Positions 39,309-52,100 of a stretch of DNA of 64,000 bases are shown piece by piece. Under the pieces are notes generated by a model. The model was not told the origin of the DNA. It did not search any database and was given only the letters and a program-made list of their open reading frames with translations. A program made the position numbers and the translations under genes. Numbering within the stretch: position 1 is the stretch's first letter; every line of letters begins with the position of its first letter. Origin of the DNA: Chrysomallon squamiferum (taxonomy: Eukaryota > Mollusca > Gastropoda > Neomphalida > Peltospiridae); assembly GCA_012295275.1 (NCBI GenBank), contig CM022667.1, forward strand, positions 19,808,410 to 19,872,409, read 5' to 3'.

Positions 39309-41034
39309 ACTGTTGTCGTAGATGTAATTGTCATGGTGGTAATGCATCGTTTCGTTCACCTTGGTTACAGTAGAGATGGACAGACGAAGATCGGACCAGC
39401 TGTACTGGATGACAAAATGAAACTCATTACGTCAGTACACTATAGTGAAGGTATCCATGTACAGACGTATTGTTTTATAAATAACGACTGCCAAATTAAC
39501 TCTGAGGATAAAACTTGTACTTCGTATATAAAATATAAAAGATGGAAAAATGTTTCTTTAAGAACGAGATAAAATATATTTGCAAGATAAAAACACTGGA
39601 TAATTACAGTGGTTAGTTAATTAATTTGTATAATTACAGATATGCTGCCGACTTAATCAGCTTGTTAATCCCGTCTCAGCTTAACAAAAAGATTAAAAAA
39701 AGAAAAAGAAAAAGAAAGAAAGAAAGATAATACGTTTGTAAAAAAATGGGAAACGAGAAGCTTACCTGTGTTTTCTGATATCCTCAAACTTGTTTTTACC
39801 TTCCTAATCCTAAAAACTTCGACGATAAACAACAGCAACAGAACGTGGTTAAAATGACAAAATATTCACATTCACGTTTGTTGTTGGTTTCTTTCTTTCG
39901 AATTTTCACTTTCGACAATTAAAAAAAAGAAATGTAAGAAATGTTTGATTTACGAAGCCTGTGAATTCTCAAACTGGCGCGCAGCTGGAGTTGCTGAACT
40001 GTTAGGGCTGTCCTGGGTGTCGTGCTGGGTCGGGAATGCTCGTGTCAGTGTGTGCGAACTGCCACTTTCCAGTCTCATTCAACTCGATGTACCTGCTGCT
40101 GGTGAACAGGGGGTTTAATTTTAGTATTTTTAGTATTATTTTAGTATTATTTTACAGCTTGTACTTATATCCTATTGACTTATTGTTACCAGCGGACAGG
40201 AATGTTCCATTGTTGTTGCTATTGTGACGCTGACAACAACAAGGTTCGAATGAAACCAGAGAAATGACACGGTTACATCGTGCTGACCTCTCAAAACTAC
40301 ACTGACCTATTCCGAACCCTTTTTTTTTCGCTTTCCCATGCCGACTACATGAACACTATTGTAACGGTGTTAAGGTGTTTTGAAAACCTTCCTCGTCAAC
40401 TGAAATATTATTACTAGCGTTCTAATTAGGCATGTCCTGTTGTCAGTGAAATAATCTGACTCGTCGTTAATGTCGCAGTAAAGTGCAGTCCCTTGTTGTT
40501 GTTGATGTTGTTGTTGTTGTTTTGTTGTTGTTGTTTTATACCTGAACTGACGTTACATACCTGAACAAACTTAACAAATGTTAGAAAGAGAAGAATAAAA
40601 CAAAGAAGTAAAATAAAAAAAAAATAAAAAAATTAAGAATAATTGATGTACATATGCATATACCTATACGTATATAAAATAAACATACATACATACACAC
40701 ACATATATATTTAGATATTCACAACTTGCTGGTATTCACGAGTCATAAAACGAGACTGAGCTTGTCCTGTTTTATTCATTTTCTGACGTCTCGACAGCTG
40801 CTGTAGCAGTCTGCTGAAGATGATGCATGAATGACACAGGGGAATAGGAAAAAGCGAAGCATTAATTGCGCTTGGCAGAATAAAACAAAATGTTAAAATA
40901 CGCTACTTGTAGCTGTAAACATTTTCAGACACTGTAGCAAAACTGTTAATTTGCACACAAAAAAATAATATTAGTGAAAAGGGGATTTTTTATTGAGCTC
41001 CTCACTGATGATGCTGCTGATGATGACACTTATT

Positions 41035-41152
41035 ATTATTTTTACTGTTGTTGTTATTATTGTCATTATCTTTATTATTATTATTAATGTTGTTTTTATT
41101 GTTGTTATCATCGTCATCATTACTGCTGCTGTTGTTGTTGTTGTTGTTACTA
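41035..41152. repeat. (TTG)n/(TTA)n/(ATC)n mixture
   Basis: Trinucleotide mixture producing Leu-only (plus) and Asn-only (minus) frames. Confidence 0.88.
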
Positions 41153-42129
41153 TCTGGTATTAATGTCAAATTGTTCTCTGTAAGACACCGAGGCTGCACG
41201 TGCCTAACACGGAGGCTACCGAGAGGCTACGGAGACTGACTGATAGTCGCAAATACGTTTTCTTTGGAAGTTTAAAATATTCTTCAATGCGATCAGTATG
41301 TCAAAGGCCGTGTTTAAAACTGTTGCATTTATACAAGTGTATGCACATTTAAAATGAAATACACCCTTACACAAATAAAATACTGCAGCTAATTGGATTT
41401 TAAAAGTTTCATTAAAGATACTATAATTTTTATAAATGAAAATAAATATGTACAAATGAAATATTCGTTTACAGAAAATGGTGCTTTTCGTTTCTTCCTT
41501 TTTTTTTCTTTTTTTTAAATTTTTTAAATTTTTTTATCTTTTTTTTAACTTTAAATATATATCTATGGAATCCAAACTATGTTTGTCTCAGTGGAAAATT
41601 ATTACTCTGCATAGCTTTAGGCAGTAAGTGCTTCTTGACTCAGAATTTTTATTTATTTTTTATTTAGTTACTTTAAAATAATTAATGTCAATACTGAAGG
41701 GCTTGTTACTGCTAGGTCGATAAGAGTTACTTCCCATGTTTGTATTTCTATTTTTAATTAACTGAAAAAACACATTATTTACGTTTTCAGTCTAGCGTTA
41801 GTCTCTCTGTTTAATTATAAAATAACGAGAGACGAAATGACTGCCGCTATACGCTAAGGGATCTCTCTTTCAGTTTACAAACTGGGATCTTTTATGTAAC
41901 GAGAACAGACTTTCATTAACCAGTCCAAATGTACTGGTCGATACGGGAAATATCCTAGAGCCTAATTATAAAAGAAGTTTAATAAACTCATTCTCCTTTT
42001 ATTTCCACCAATAACTTTCTCAATCTTCTGCTGATGTAGCAAATTACATAGATTTATGTCGATTGATGACGCTTCCTCAATTAAAATTGTTACGATAATA
42101 AATAAATAAATAAATAAAATAAAATAAAT

Positions 42130-42468
42130 AAATATTAACAGAGAATAATAATTAATAATAATAAATACATTAATTAATTAATTTTAAAATAACAGAAGAA
42201 GAAAGAAAGTTAGATGCGTTGTAATTTATAAAATGTTTTTTGGGGTAACTTAAATCGTCGAATAACAACAATAACCACAATCACTTATCAATTTAGTTAA
42301 AATATACAAAATCTATTGAAGAGTAACACTAGATCACAGAGAGATGTCACAACTAAATCCATAAAATATATTTGCTCCATTAACTGATTAAGAATTCAAA
42401 AAAAAGAATCATCATTTTAGTTTTGATCAGTCTGAATCTGTTAAATATATCTAGTAATTGTTTAAAAT
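42130..42468. repeat. Copy B of the 340-bp dispersed direct duplication
   Basis: Same orientation as copy A, about 3.16 kb downstream. The sequences outside the two copies are unrelated, so the ends are sharp. Confidence 0.9.
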
Positions 42469-43229
42469 GCAGTATATACACAAACCAACTGATGTAGTAA
42501 ATCCCAAGAATTAAGGGTAAAAACTGATTACATTACTTTTGCTACGCTTCAAAAATCTATTATTTAAACAAACAGATGAGTATCTGTCGAAAAATTTAAT
42601 TCCAAAGGCGCCGTGTTTATGTTTTTCAAACAGCCGACAATTTAATGTTACAGTTCGATCCGCCTGCTGACAGATATATTATTTATTAATTTTTATTCAT
42701 CATTTGGATTTAAAAAAGCTTTATATTCCTCCGGTTATCTGTCGACATTTCCAATCTTAAAGGTTTTAAAAATTGTGTCATCTTTTTTTGAAAGTTTCAT
42801 TCATCCAGCCAGTGTCACTGAATGGATTTCAGATAAATGTTCATGTCGCGAATCATGCGTTGAATCGGTTGATGGTGTTATTAAATAACACGGTTATTAA
42901 AAGTATACAGGAAAAAATGCATCAGCATATATTATAACAAAATATTTTAAAAATTTTATGAAATGCATCTCCCACATAAAGTTTAAACCGTTCTTAACTA
43001 TAATATAAATAAATTTCATTTATAAAAGAAAACAACAACAAAAAAACACAAAAAATAATAAAATAAATAAATAAATAAATAAATAACACCTGTACAAAAT
43101 AAAACAAAAAATAAGTATGATAAAATAAAACAGTTACTCTAGTTATATTTATAGAAATAAATACAATTATATTTTTAATAACAAACATTTTGAATGTTTT
43201 ATTTTAATTTTTCTTATTTTTATTTTCAG

Positions 43230-43272
43230 GCTGTATTCAGTTTGCCATGAGCCATAAAAGAGGTTCAGAGAG
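43230..43272 (+). CDS. KIFC3: KIFC3 exon 1 of those found (start codon 43247)
   Basis: Acceptor ttatttttattttcag, 17 nt of leader, then ATG encoding MSHKRGSER, donor AG|gtaaat, phase 2. The acceptor shows an upstream 5'UTR exon that I could not find. Protein homology is weak here; support comes from phase and splice sites. Confidence 0.6.
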
Positions 43273-45362
43273 GTAAATACATATTTGTGTAAAACAAGTC
43301 AAAATCCATTTTACAGGAAAACATATTCCAGTGTGTTGAATGTTCAGATGTCATATGTCAGTTTTATATCTTCATTTCATTCTAAACTTGTTCATTATGT
43401 GTGTATTTGTGAATATGGATGTGTGTGTGTATGTTTGTGAATATGGATGTGTGTGTGTATGTTTGTGAATATATGACAAAAAAAGATCTGTATCAAAGAA
43501 TTATAGAATAATAAATATAACAAAGAATAATTTTAATAAACTGATTTTAACAAAATTGTGAATATGTTATCAATAAAACTTGCAGTTATAAAAACAAGAG
43601 CTGAGTACTTAAAATTCTAAAATATATTTTTTTATTTCAGTTGTGATGTGGACTTTTGCAGTACACCAAAGAAACTAAAGGTAAGAAATAATTACATGTC
43701 ACAAATAAAAAAAAAAAAAAAATAATAGTTAGAAGAATTATTTTTAAATAATTTCTTATTTTATATTTTATAATTACAGTGAAAATTTCCTTCAGTTTAT
43801 ATTATATGAATGAATAGACAAAAAAGCAAAAGAAATAAATCTGACAGAATTTTGTATTTCCAATATAATACAGTATAAAACACAACAACAACATTCTCAT
43901 AAATAATAATGAAGGTTATTCCTTATGGTAAGAAAAACTTAGATTAGTTTCAGTAATAAAATAGAGTCGTATAAACTTGTAATTGAAGCTAGTAATAGAA
44001 AGGTAACTTGTGATGTTTATTTCTTATTTGTGGTCACACTTTATAGGTACAAAGATTTCTCACAGCACTATGTCTTAACAGACTATTCATTACTGTCTCT
44101 TGTTACAGCTTAAGGTGCAGCAAACTCTTTTTCAGAACTTCAAACTTGAAACATGTCTGTTTGCTATGTTGATTGCTTATTAAAGTGTTATGGACTCATA
44201 AAAGCTGGTTTTCTGGTAGAAAAGAGTTATACAGTTCAGGCACCAAACCATTTATTCGGCAAGTTTGGGACTGGACGTGCTGCGGCTTTCTGGATTTGCC
44301 AGATTTCTAGACACATACTAAATACATACTTCTTTTTTAATCCATTAAAAGTCTTAAGTTACCTAGAGAGAATGTGATCTATAATAAATAGGATGAAAAT
44401 TAAATGAAGAAAAGAAAAAACATAATTTTATTTGTACAAATTAATACACTTCTTAAAACACTTAAAATTTCTTACAATTTCATGTGTAATATATCAAATG
44501 AAAATTAAATAAATAAAATAAAAAACATAATTTAATTTCACAGGTATAATGATTTCTTATCACTTAAATTGTTCAATGTGTACATCACAGAAACGACTAA
44601 TGCAGTGTAGTCCCTAAATAATAATAATAACAATAATAATAGTAATAGTAATAGTAATAATAATAATAAATAATTGATGGTTTTCTGGGTTTTCCAGATT
44701 TCCAGATGCTGGATAAATGGTTCGGTACCTGTACCAGCAATCAGTTTGTTTAAAATAAAATAAACTGATTGAATTTATTAATGATTTTTATTATTGTTGT
44801 TGTTATTAATACATTAATAAATTTATTTTTATTTTTATTCAGCAAGAAAAGCCAGTTTTTCAAACCCCACTGACTTATAACCCAGCTTTAAATGATAGCA
44901 GTTTTTCATCAACACCTCAAAATGGAGGAATCGCATTGAAAGAACTCAGTTTTGAATCAGGTAGGAATCCAATTGTTTCAGGTTCTATGAAAAAGAGAGA
45001 AAAAAGATAATTTAATCAAAACAGTGACTCAGGCTTTTGATTTATATTGCACTTACAACAGTTGTTAATCTTAGGAATATGGCTTATTTTTAATAGTTAA
45101 GTATTACTGAATATATGGTCATAAATTATATAGATAAAATATTACCTGAGTTATAAGCATGCTACATTATTGCTGTTGTTTGTTGCCTTATTGATGAAAA
45201 TAATTATAAGAATAAAATATTTAAAGATCACATATCTGTACTTGAAACATTGGTATGGGCTATAACAATATTATTACATATTGTCTTATTAATTACATTG
45301 AAAATACACATACTCACAAAGCACACACACACACACATATATATATTTAAATTTAGTCTCTT

Positions 45363-45397
<35 letters not shown>

Positions 45398-47917
45398 AAT
45401 ACTAATAAAGACTAAATTTAACTATATTTTTTTATTTTGTCTCATTAACTTTAATTACATTTCATTCTACAAGTCATTTGAATTATTATTATTATGTTAA
45501 CATTAACGTTATTTGCATTATAAATATTAATTTTACAGTTACTGGTGACATATTTAATAGATTCAAATTTAAACTGTAGATGTCTGACACTTAACTGACA
45601 TTAATTAACTGATTACACATACCCTACAGCTATTTCTGGTTTTACCTACAACAAAATGGAATTAACCGTCTGTGATCATTTACTTACTGTTTTAGGTCTT
45701 TACATAGTAAGAGTAACTCATTACAGAGATAATAATTTTGGGCAGAATTGTCTACTCAGGACATGATGGAAGTTAGAATTTACAGTGTTTTTCAGTAATT
45801 TTGTGCAGCAATATCCTTTTATATATCTTTTTGTAACGATACAGCTTTTGATTTTTCAATCTGGAATTGATATTCTCTATATTCATGTGATTTTATTATC
45901 AAGTTGCTTATTATATGAGTTCAGAAAGAGGCAAAATATTTCTCATACATAATATGCTGGCATTTGAAGCATGGTGACTTAACATGATATGAGTGTATCT
46001 GACTTGGTGAGAAAAAAACCCCAGTCAGTACTAATTATAGCACAAAGCCCTTAAAATATAGGTGCAGTGTGTAATGTATACTTCCAAATGATAGTTATAT
46101 TTGTTCATGCAAACTAACCTTTGCTAACAATAAAGTTGTGGCAGCCCTTTTGTCATTCATGCACATTAATAATATTTTATAAAAAATTTTTAAAAGAAAA
46201 TACATCAGATGCTCATGGTGCTGGAATAAAAAAATAACACCTTTGATTCAGAAGTTTGCTTTAAACCTTTCAAGTCCATATCATTGTCCAGAATATAGTT
46301 ATATATTGGTGTGACAGAATTATTAGCAAAGGTTAAGCTTAACAAATAAAGAAAACAAAATTTATTTAATTTATTAATTTATTAGCAACCTGAATTATTT
46401 GCTTTATAAATCAAAGTCAGAAGTGTTTGTTTGAAGGCAAAAAAAACAACTAAAATGATAGTGGGTCTGTGAATTGTCTGAATATGTCTCAGCCATTTCA
46501 GTTTATGTCTTATTATACAGTGAGTCACTGTATAACTATTCTTAGGATTGTCAGTTTTAATTTTTGTTCTCAACTTGTGCTATTCAAATCATGAAACATT
46601 TACCACAATAACAGCCTGAAGTCTTTTTGTTTAGCAGTGCATGGGTATCATGTGCATGAAGCGAGGGACTGTTATATAAATTGCATTAACCATTCACAAA
46701 GAACACCTCATCTCAGGTACAATGTATGTGCATGTTTTCAGCAAGTATTTGCATGTGGGTGTAATTTTCCTGTTCAGACAACTTTTATTTTTTTTATTTT
46801 TTTTTTATTTTAAAGGTTTCTTTCAGTGACCCAGTCATATAACACCCTCCTCTGTTCCAGGTATTTGTGAGCTGTATGTATAGTGTACAGTATAATTCAT
46901 TTTTAATTCAGATTTATATTATTCACATTCAACTGAATTTAAATCTCTTCCTATTTGTTCACTGGTGTTGGATTTATTTATTTATTTATGTTCAATTTGA
47001 CAGTTGAATGATTTATTGTTGTGCTGCAATGTGAAATGAATAATAAACATTTTTTTATTTGTTTATTATGCAGCTTAGTTTGCTTTTCATCATTTCTTGC
47101 AAATGTTTACATACAATTTAACCCCAGTTTTATTCATGAAAATTGTATTTCATTTATTTATTTATTATCATTTTTAAATTTAAAACTAAAATTTCTTTCT
47201 TGTTTGTGTATTTGTAAAGTGGATAATTGAGGCTCTATACCTTTTTTTTTTAATGCTTTGTTTTAATAGTTTCAATTCAGTTAATTCAAGAGACAGGTCA
47301 TACAAAAGTAATTCACCTGAACTTCATTAAATGAAAATATCAAACCTGAAGAGCATTCCTAACTGTAGCCTTTGTTTATTCTTACAAGACACTAGCGAGT
47401 TTTATCAGCACTAGGTAGCTGAAATATTTCAGTGTAAATAAAAAGTTAGAACGTTTTATACACCATCCTCTTATTTGTAGAGTACTCAGCCTGTGTTTGA
47501 ACAGAGATGACTGAAATTTAGAACAAGATCTCAGTAAAGTTAGAAACTTTGGAGATATTTTACAGACCATAAAATACTCTGGTGTTAATTTAAAAGATAA
47601 TTACTATTAAAAAACTAATAATTTTTAATAGTTTGTTTTCAGAAGGAAGGAATGTTTTACAACAATAAGCATATTATTGTGTTTAATTACTGTAAAGGGA
47701 AATGAATAGTTTCATATAAAGTTATATGAATACTGCTAGTGCCTTGATTACCAGCAAGGAAACTTTATACATGCCTTCCCATAAACAGAATAAATCAGCT
47801 GGAACAGAAAAGGGTCAAATAGGAACAAAGGAATTTAATATGTGCAGCATGTGTGTTAGTGAGTATGTTTCTGTGTGCATGTCTGAATGGGCATTCGTGT
47901 ATGTGTGCAAGTGTGTG

Positions 47918-47964
<47 letters not shown>

Positions 47965-49072
47965 GCATGTGTCCATGTTTGTGTTTTTGTATTACTGAAT
48001 CAATAACTTTGTTCATAAAGAATAAAAAAATAATAATAATTTTAGGGTAGACTTTCTACATGTGTGTATTTCATTAATGACAAAAATGCCAGTTCTTTTT
48101 TTTTAAATTTAATTGTTAACATTTATAAATTTGTCACTCATTTTAATGAAATACAGATATTTAAAACTTTATTTTGAGAAAATCTCTGTTTTATTTTGAA
48201 TAACAAACTGTGTTGAATAACAAACACAACATCAATGGTACATTAGATTTCTAAATTCAAATTTTGTAATTTCTATTTTTACTTGTACTGGATGAATTTT
48301 ATCATCAGAAAATGACACAATTTACTGAGATTCAAACATTTGAAACCCCCCCCCAAAAAAAAATCCACCTTGTCAACATTACTAACATATGGGTCATATT
48401 TTCCCGCGCATATTTGTTGTAGGTAGTTTATTAATGATAAATGAATTGTGGTCCAGTCACCTGTGATAGATCGAGTTCAGCGAAGCGTGCTCAGTAATCC
48501 ATACACAGAAATTGAAATAATGACAGGTATTTCCCTTTTCTTGCAAATGGAACAGTCCTGGTGTGTTGTGGGATGTGGGTACATTAGTTTGGGTTAGCTG
48601 TTGTGTAGGGGAGACAGTGGTGTACGGAGTATGAACGACAGTGAATGCAGTGGGATATTTCGTGTAATATTTGACAAAAATCAGGGAATGTCCAAACCAT
48701 TCGTGCCATGTACAGGCTTGAGGACCCGTGTGCTTGCGGAACTGTTCACAACAATCGCAGAAAACTGTACATCTTTGGCCCCTGCGTCTCCAACTGTCAG
48801 ACAAGTGCAGGTACGAATCTGAGAATGTTTCTGACTTACTTAGATGTTATTAAATTATTAACACTTACAGAAGTTTATGATAGTTTTATATACATATTGT
48901 TTTCGTCAAAGTGCACATTTGCCTGTCAGCAGGTGATTGTTATTATTATTATTTTAAAATTTATAAGACGTATATTTATGACAATGTGATGATTATTTTT
49001 ATTTTTTTTATTTTACTTTCTATTAAAATCTAATTATTATAACCTAAATTGGTTATATTTACCATTAATATA

Positions 49073-49110
<38 letters not shown>

Positions 49111-52100
49111 TTTGTTGGGTTTTTCTTTATTTTTTTTTATATTGAACAAGTTTGTGAAGGAGTTGTTTTATTTTTTCAGCCTAAATTGTTTTGTTTTATT
49201 TTTTAATTTAATAGACAAAAATTAATTTATAATTACATATCAAAATTAAATTGGAAAGCTATCAGTAGTGCTGTTTTTATGACTGTCGCTGGTGATGAGG
49301 AATTTTTTCTATTTTTTTACGTGTAATCTTTTTGAGTATAAATATAGATGTTACTTGTAAAAATAGTTATTTTGATGTATTATCTTGTTCACTGGTTGTC
49401 ATGGTTAAAGTACACTGGCAAGTCAGTATTACAAGTTGATGCAGAACTATTCTGTTAAATTCAGCATACCACAGCTCTCGTATATAAGAAGCCATGTTGA
49501 AGTTTTATTCATGCACATGTGTATACAGAATGCACAAACACACACACTCCCTTTCCCATACTGAGACTGACCCATTTCTCACCCATTTCACACCCACACA
49601 CCCACCTACACACATACACACCCACCTACACACATACACACCTAACTCCATACACACATACATGCACGCACACACACATACAGAGATGTTTAGATTATAT
49701 GGTTAGATTAGTTTAATAAAATAAATAAGTCGATAGGTAATAAAAAATAGATAGATTATAGATATACAGGTAGATAGATTACAGAGAAAGGTGGATGTAG
49801 AGACAAGTGAAAAGACAGATATACACACAGATAGTATACTTTGTCCAGTGATAGTGGGGTCAGGTTGTTTAGCTCACTGTCAGTGTTGGGTGAACCCGTC
49901 TTGCAGGTTTTTGAAGACCCATCACCTTATCACTGATATGACACTTTCTGTGTTCCCTGTGCATTGTGCTAATTTGTCCTAGTTTGCAACACCGGTTCAC
50001 TGCTTTCATCTTTATCATATTCCTGTAACAATCATGATGGTGGTGATGGTGATGGTGTTGGTGATAATGATGATGATGATAACAATTATAACAATAATGA
50101 TGATTATGATGATGATGAATAAATTAATAAATAAATAAATATTCTTTTTCTTCTTCTTCTTCTTCTTCTTCTTCTTCTTCTTCTTCTTCTTCTTTATTAT
50201 TATTATTAGTAGTATTATTATTGCCTCCAACTGTGAACATACACCAAAAGTGTAGATAAATAATAACATTTTCAAAAATATATTTTTGTAACTACCATTA
50301 CATTTATGTGAACTAGTTTCAAGAGAAACATTAAAGAAAACTATGACCATTGTTTCTAACAGTCCAGCTAATATATTCATTTGCTGGGTACTTCAGTGTT
50401 TAACACCCCAGGCCTTAGGTATAACAGGATCCAGGATCAACACACCTCATTACCCTGTGTGCTATTTCCCATTCCAGAGACAATTCCTTGTATGAGGCAT
50501 ATAAAAGGACATTATAATCATGGACTGTCTTTTGAAAAGTGAATATTAAAATCTCCAAACATTAATTGGTATATAATACTTTCTGTTTAATAGTAATAAT
50601 ATGTGATGGGTTGCTTTCAGTGTCATGTGACCAGTATTTCCAGTGTTATGTACAGTAATAGTTTTGGTAGTTTGTAAGCGTAATGGATAAAACACTATAG
50701 CTTTACATCATCATCATCATCATCATCATCATCATTATAATTATTATTATTATTATTAATAAAGTAAAATGCATGTTATTTTACATAACATGTGTCAAAT
50801 CATACCACAAACATTTATTAATATATATTTTTAAATCGGTTTTCCATAGCAGTAGTAAAACTGGTGTAACAATAGTAAAAGGCATCTGACAGTTGACCAT
50901 TACCATAATGAATTGGATTTGATTACTTATTTAATCCATATTCATTTTATCAATATATATATATATATATATACACACACTTCAGTTTTCTCCAAGTTAT
51001 TTTTATATTGATCTCTTTGATTGGTTTGTTTAGTTGCTAGGCAACAGATTTTGGTGGTCTAACAAGGAAATAGATAAGGTCGACACACAAACAGATGAAG
51101 TGATATTATGTCAATCACCCACACGTTATTTTTAATTATTAATTAGTTCAATAGTTACCAGAATTGGTAATTTCCTACCAGGCATTTTCTTAATTGGAGC
51201 ATGGTAATCAAACAGTTCATGTGTCCATTTGGGGGTCCTGTTTGTTTTGTTTCTAGTAGATGTATGTTTCCAAAGACTAAGCAGTTTTTCAAATTGATTT
51301 TATTGATCATGAAAAATAACAAAGAAATTTGACATCTAAGACTGATAGGGTTTCTATTGTATTACATGTATCCAGAGGTTAAACATTTTGTCAAATTGAT
51401 TTTATCGATCATGAAAAAAACAAAGAAATTTTACATCTGAGACTGAACATAATTAATATCTGACATTTAGTCAATAATATGTTGACACAGTGAACTGTTT
51501 GATAAAACAGAAACTATTACCTTTCAAACTGCTATTAACATAATTTCTGTTGCCTGCTGACATGTCAAAGACATAAAATATTTGTGTGTCACCTGCATTG
51601 ATTCCTGACATTACTGATCAGAAAAATGTCATCACAGTTCAAGTGGTTTTTTCTTCTCTGATTTATATTTATTACATCTATGACAGGTTGAGTATAAACT
51701 GATTTAACCTAAAGAATAAACAAAGATTCATTATCTGCTAATCTGATCGTTATTGTCTTAAAGACACATCATACTCTGTGTCAGGGTTTACCAGTTCAGC
51801 TGCACTTGCTGGAATCAACTTATCATTAAGTCAAGGTTGTTACACCGGAGTAGATTAACCAACTCAATGTCTGTCTGTCTGTCCTGAACCAGATTAACCA
51901 GCTCAGTGGCAGGTTGCTGTGTGTATTGAAAAAAAACACAGGTACTTATCTGAACCACAGATTGACAGAGTTCAACTCTGTGTCAATCTCCTTCAGTCTC
52001 TTTCATATCCCACTGACATCCAGTTGAAGATGACAGTTCTCAAATTAGTTTTCCCATCAGCAGTGTCAGCAGCCAAATTGTTCAGTTGGTCATTACGAGG

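Larger units (their letters stand above)
21250..42960. other. CpG-rich stretch without confident genes
   Basis: Apart from the repeats and candidate sites listed separately I find no supportable gene. Open frames are short and not joined by splice sites. CpG dinucleotides are frequent throughout, unlike both flanks. Sub-stretches with nothing I can name: 21250-22060, 22220-23250, 24000-24480, 24850-25610, 25720-27080, 27670-28090, 28185-29130, 29200-31380, 31520-34470 (with short A/T runs and a GATA run near 32230), 35900-38440 (with (TTA)n, (CA)n and poly-T) and 39320-41030. The first exon and promoter of the kinesin gene should lie in the right part, but no plus-strand donor stands out. Confidence 0.5.
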
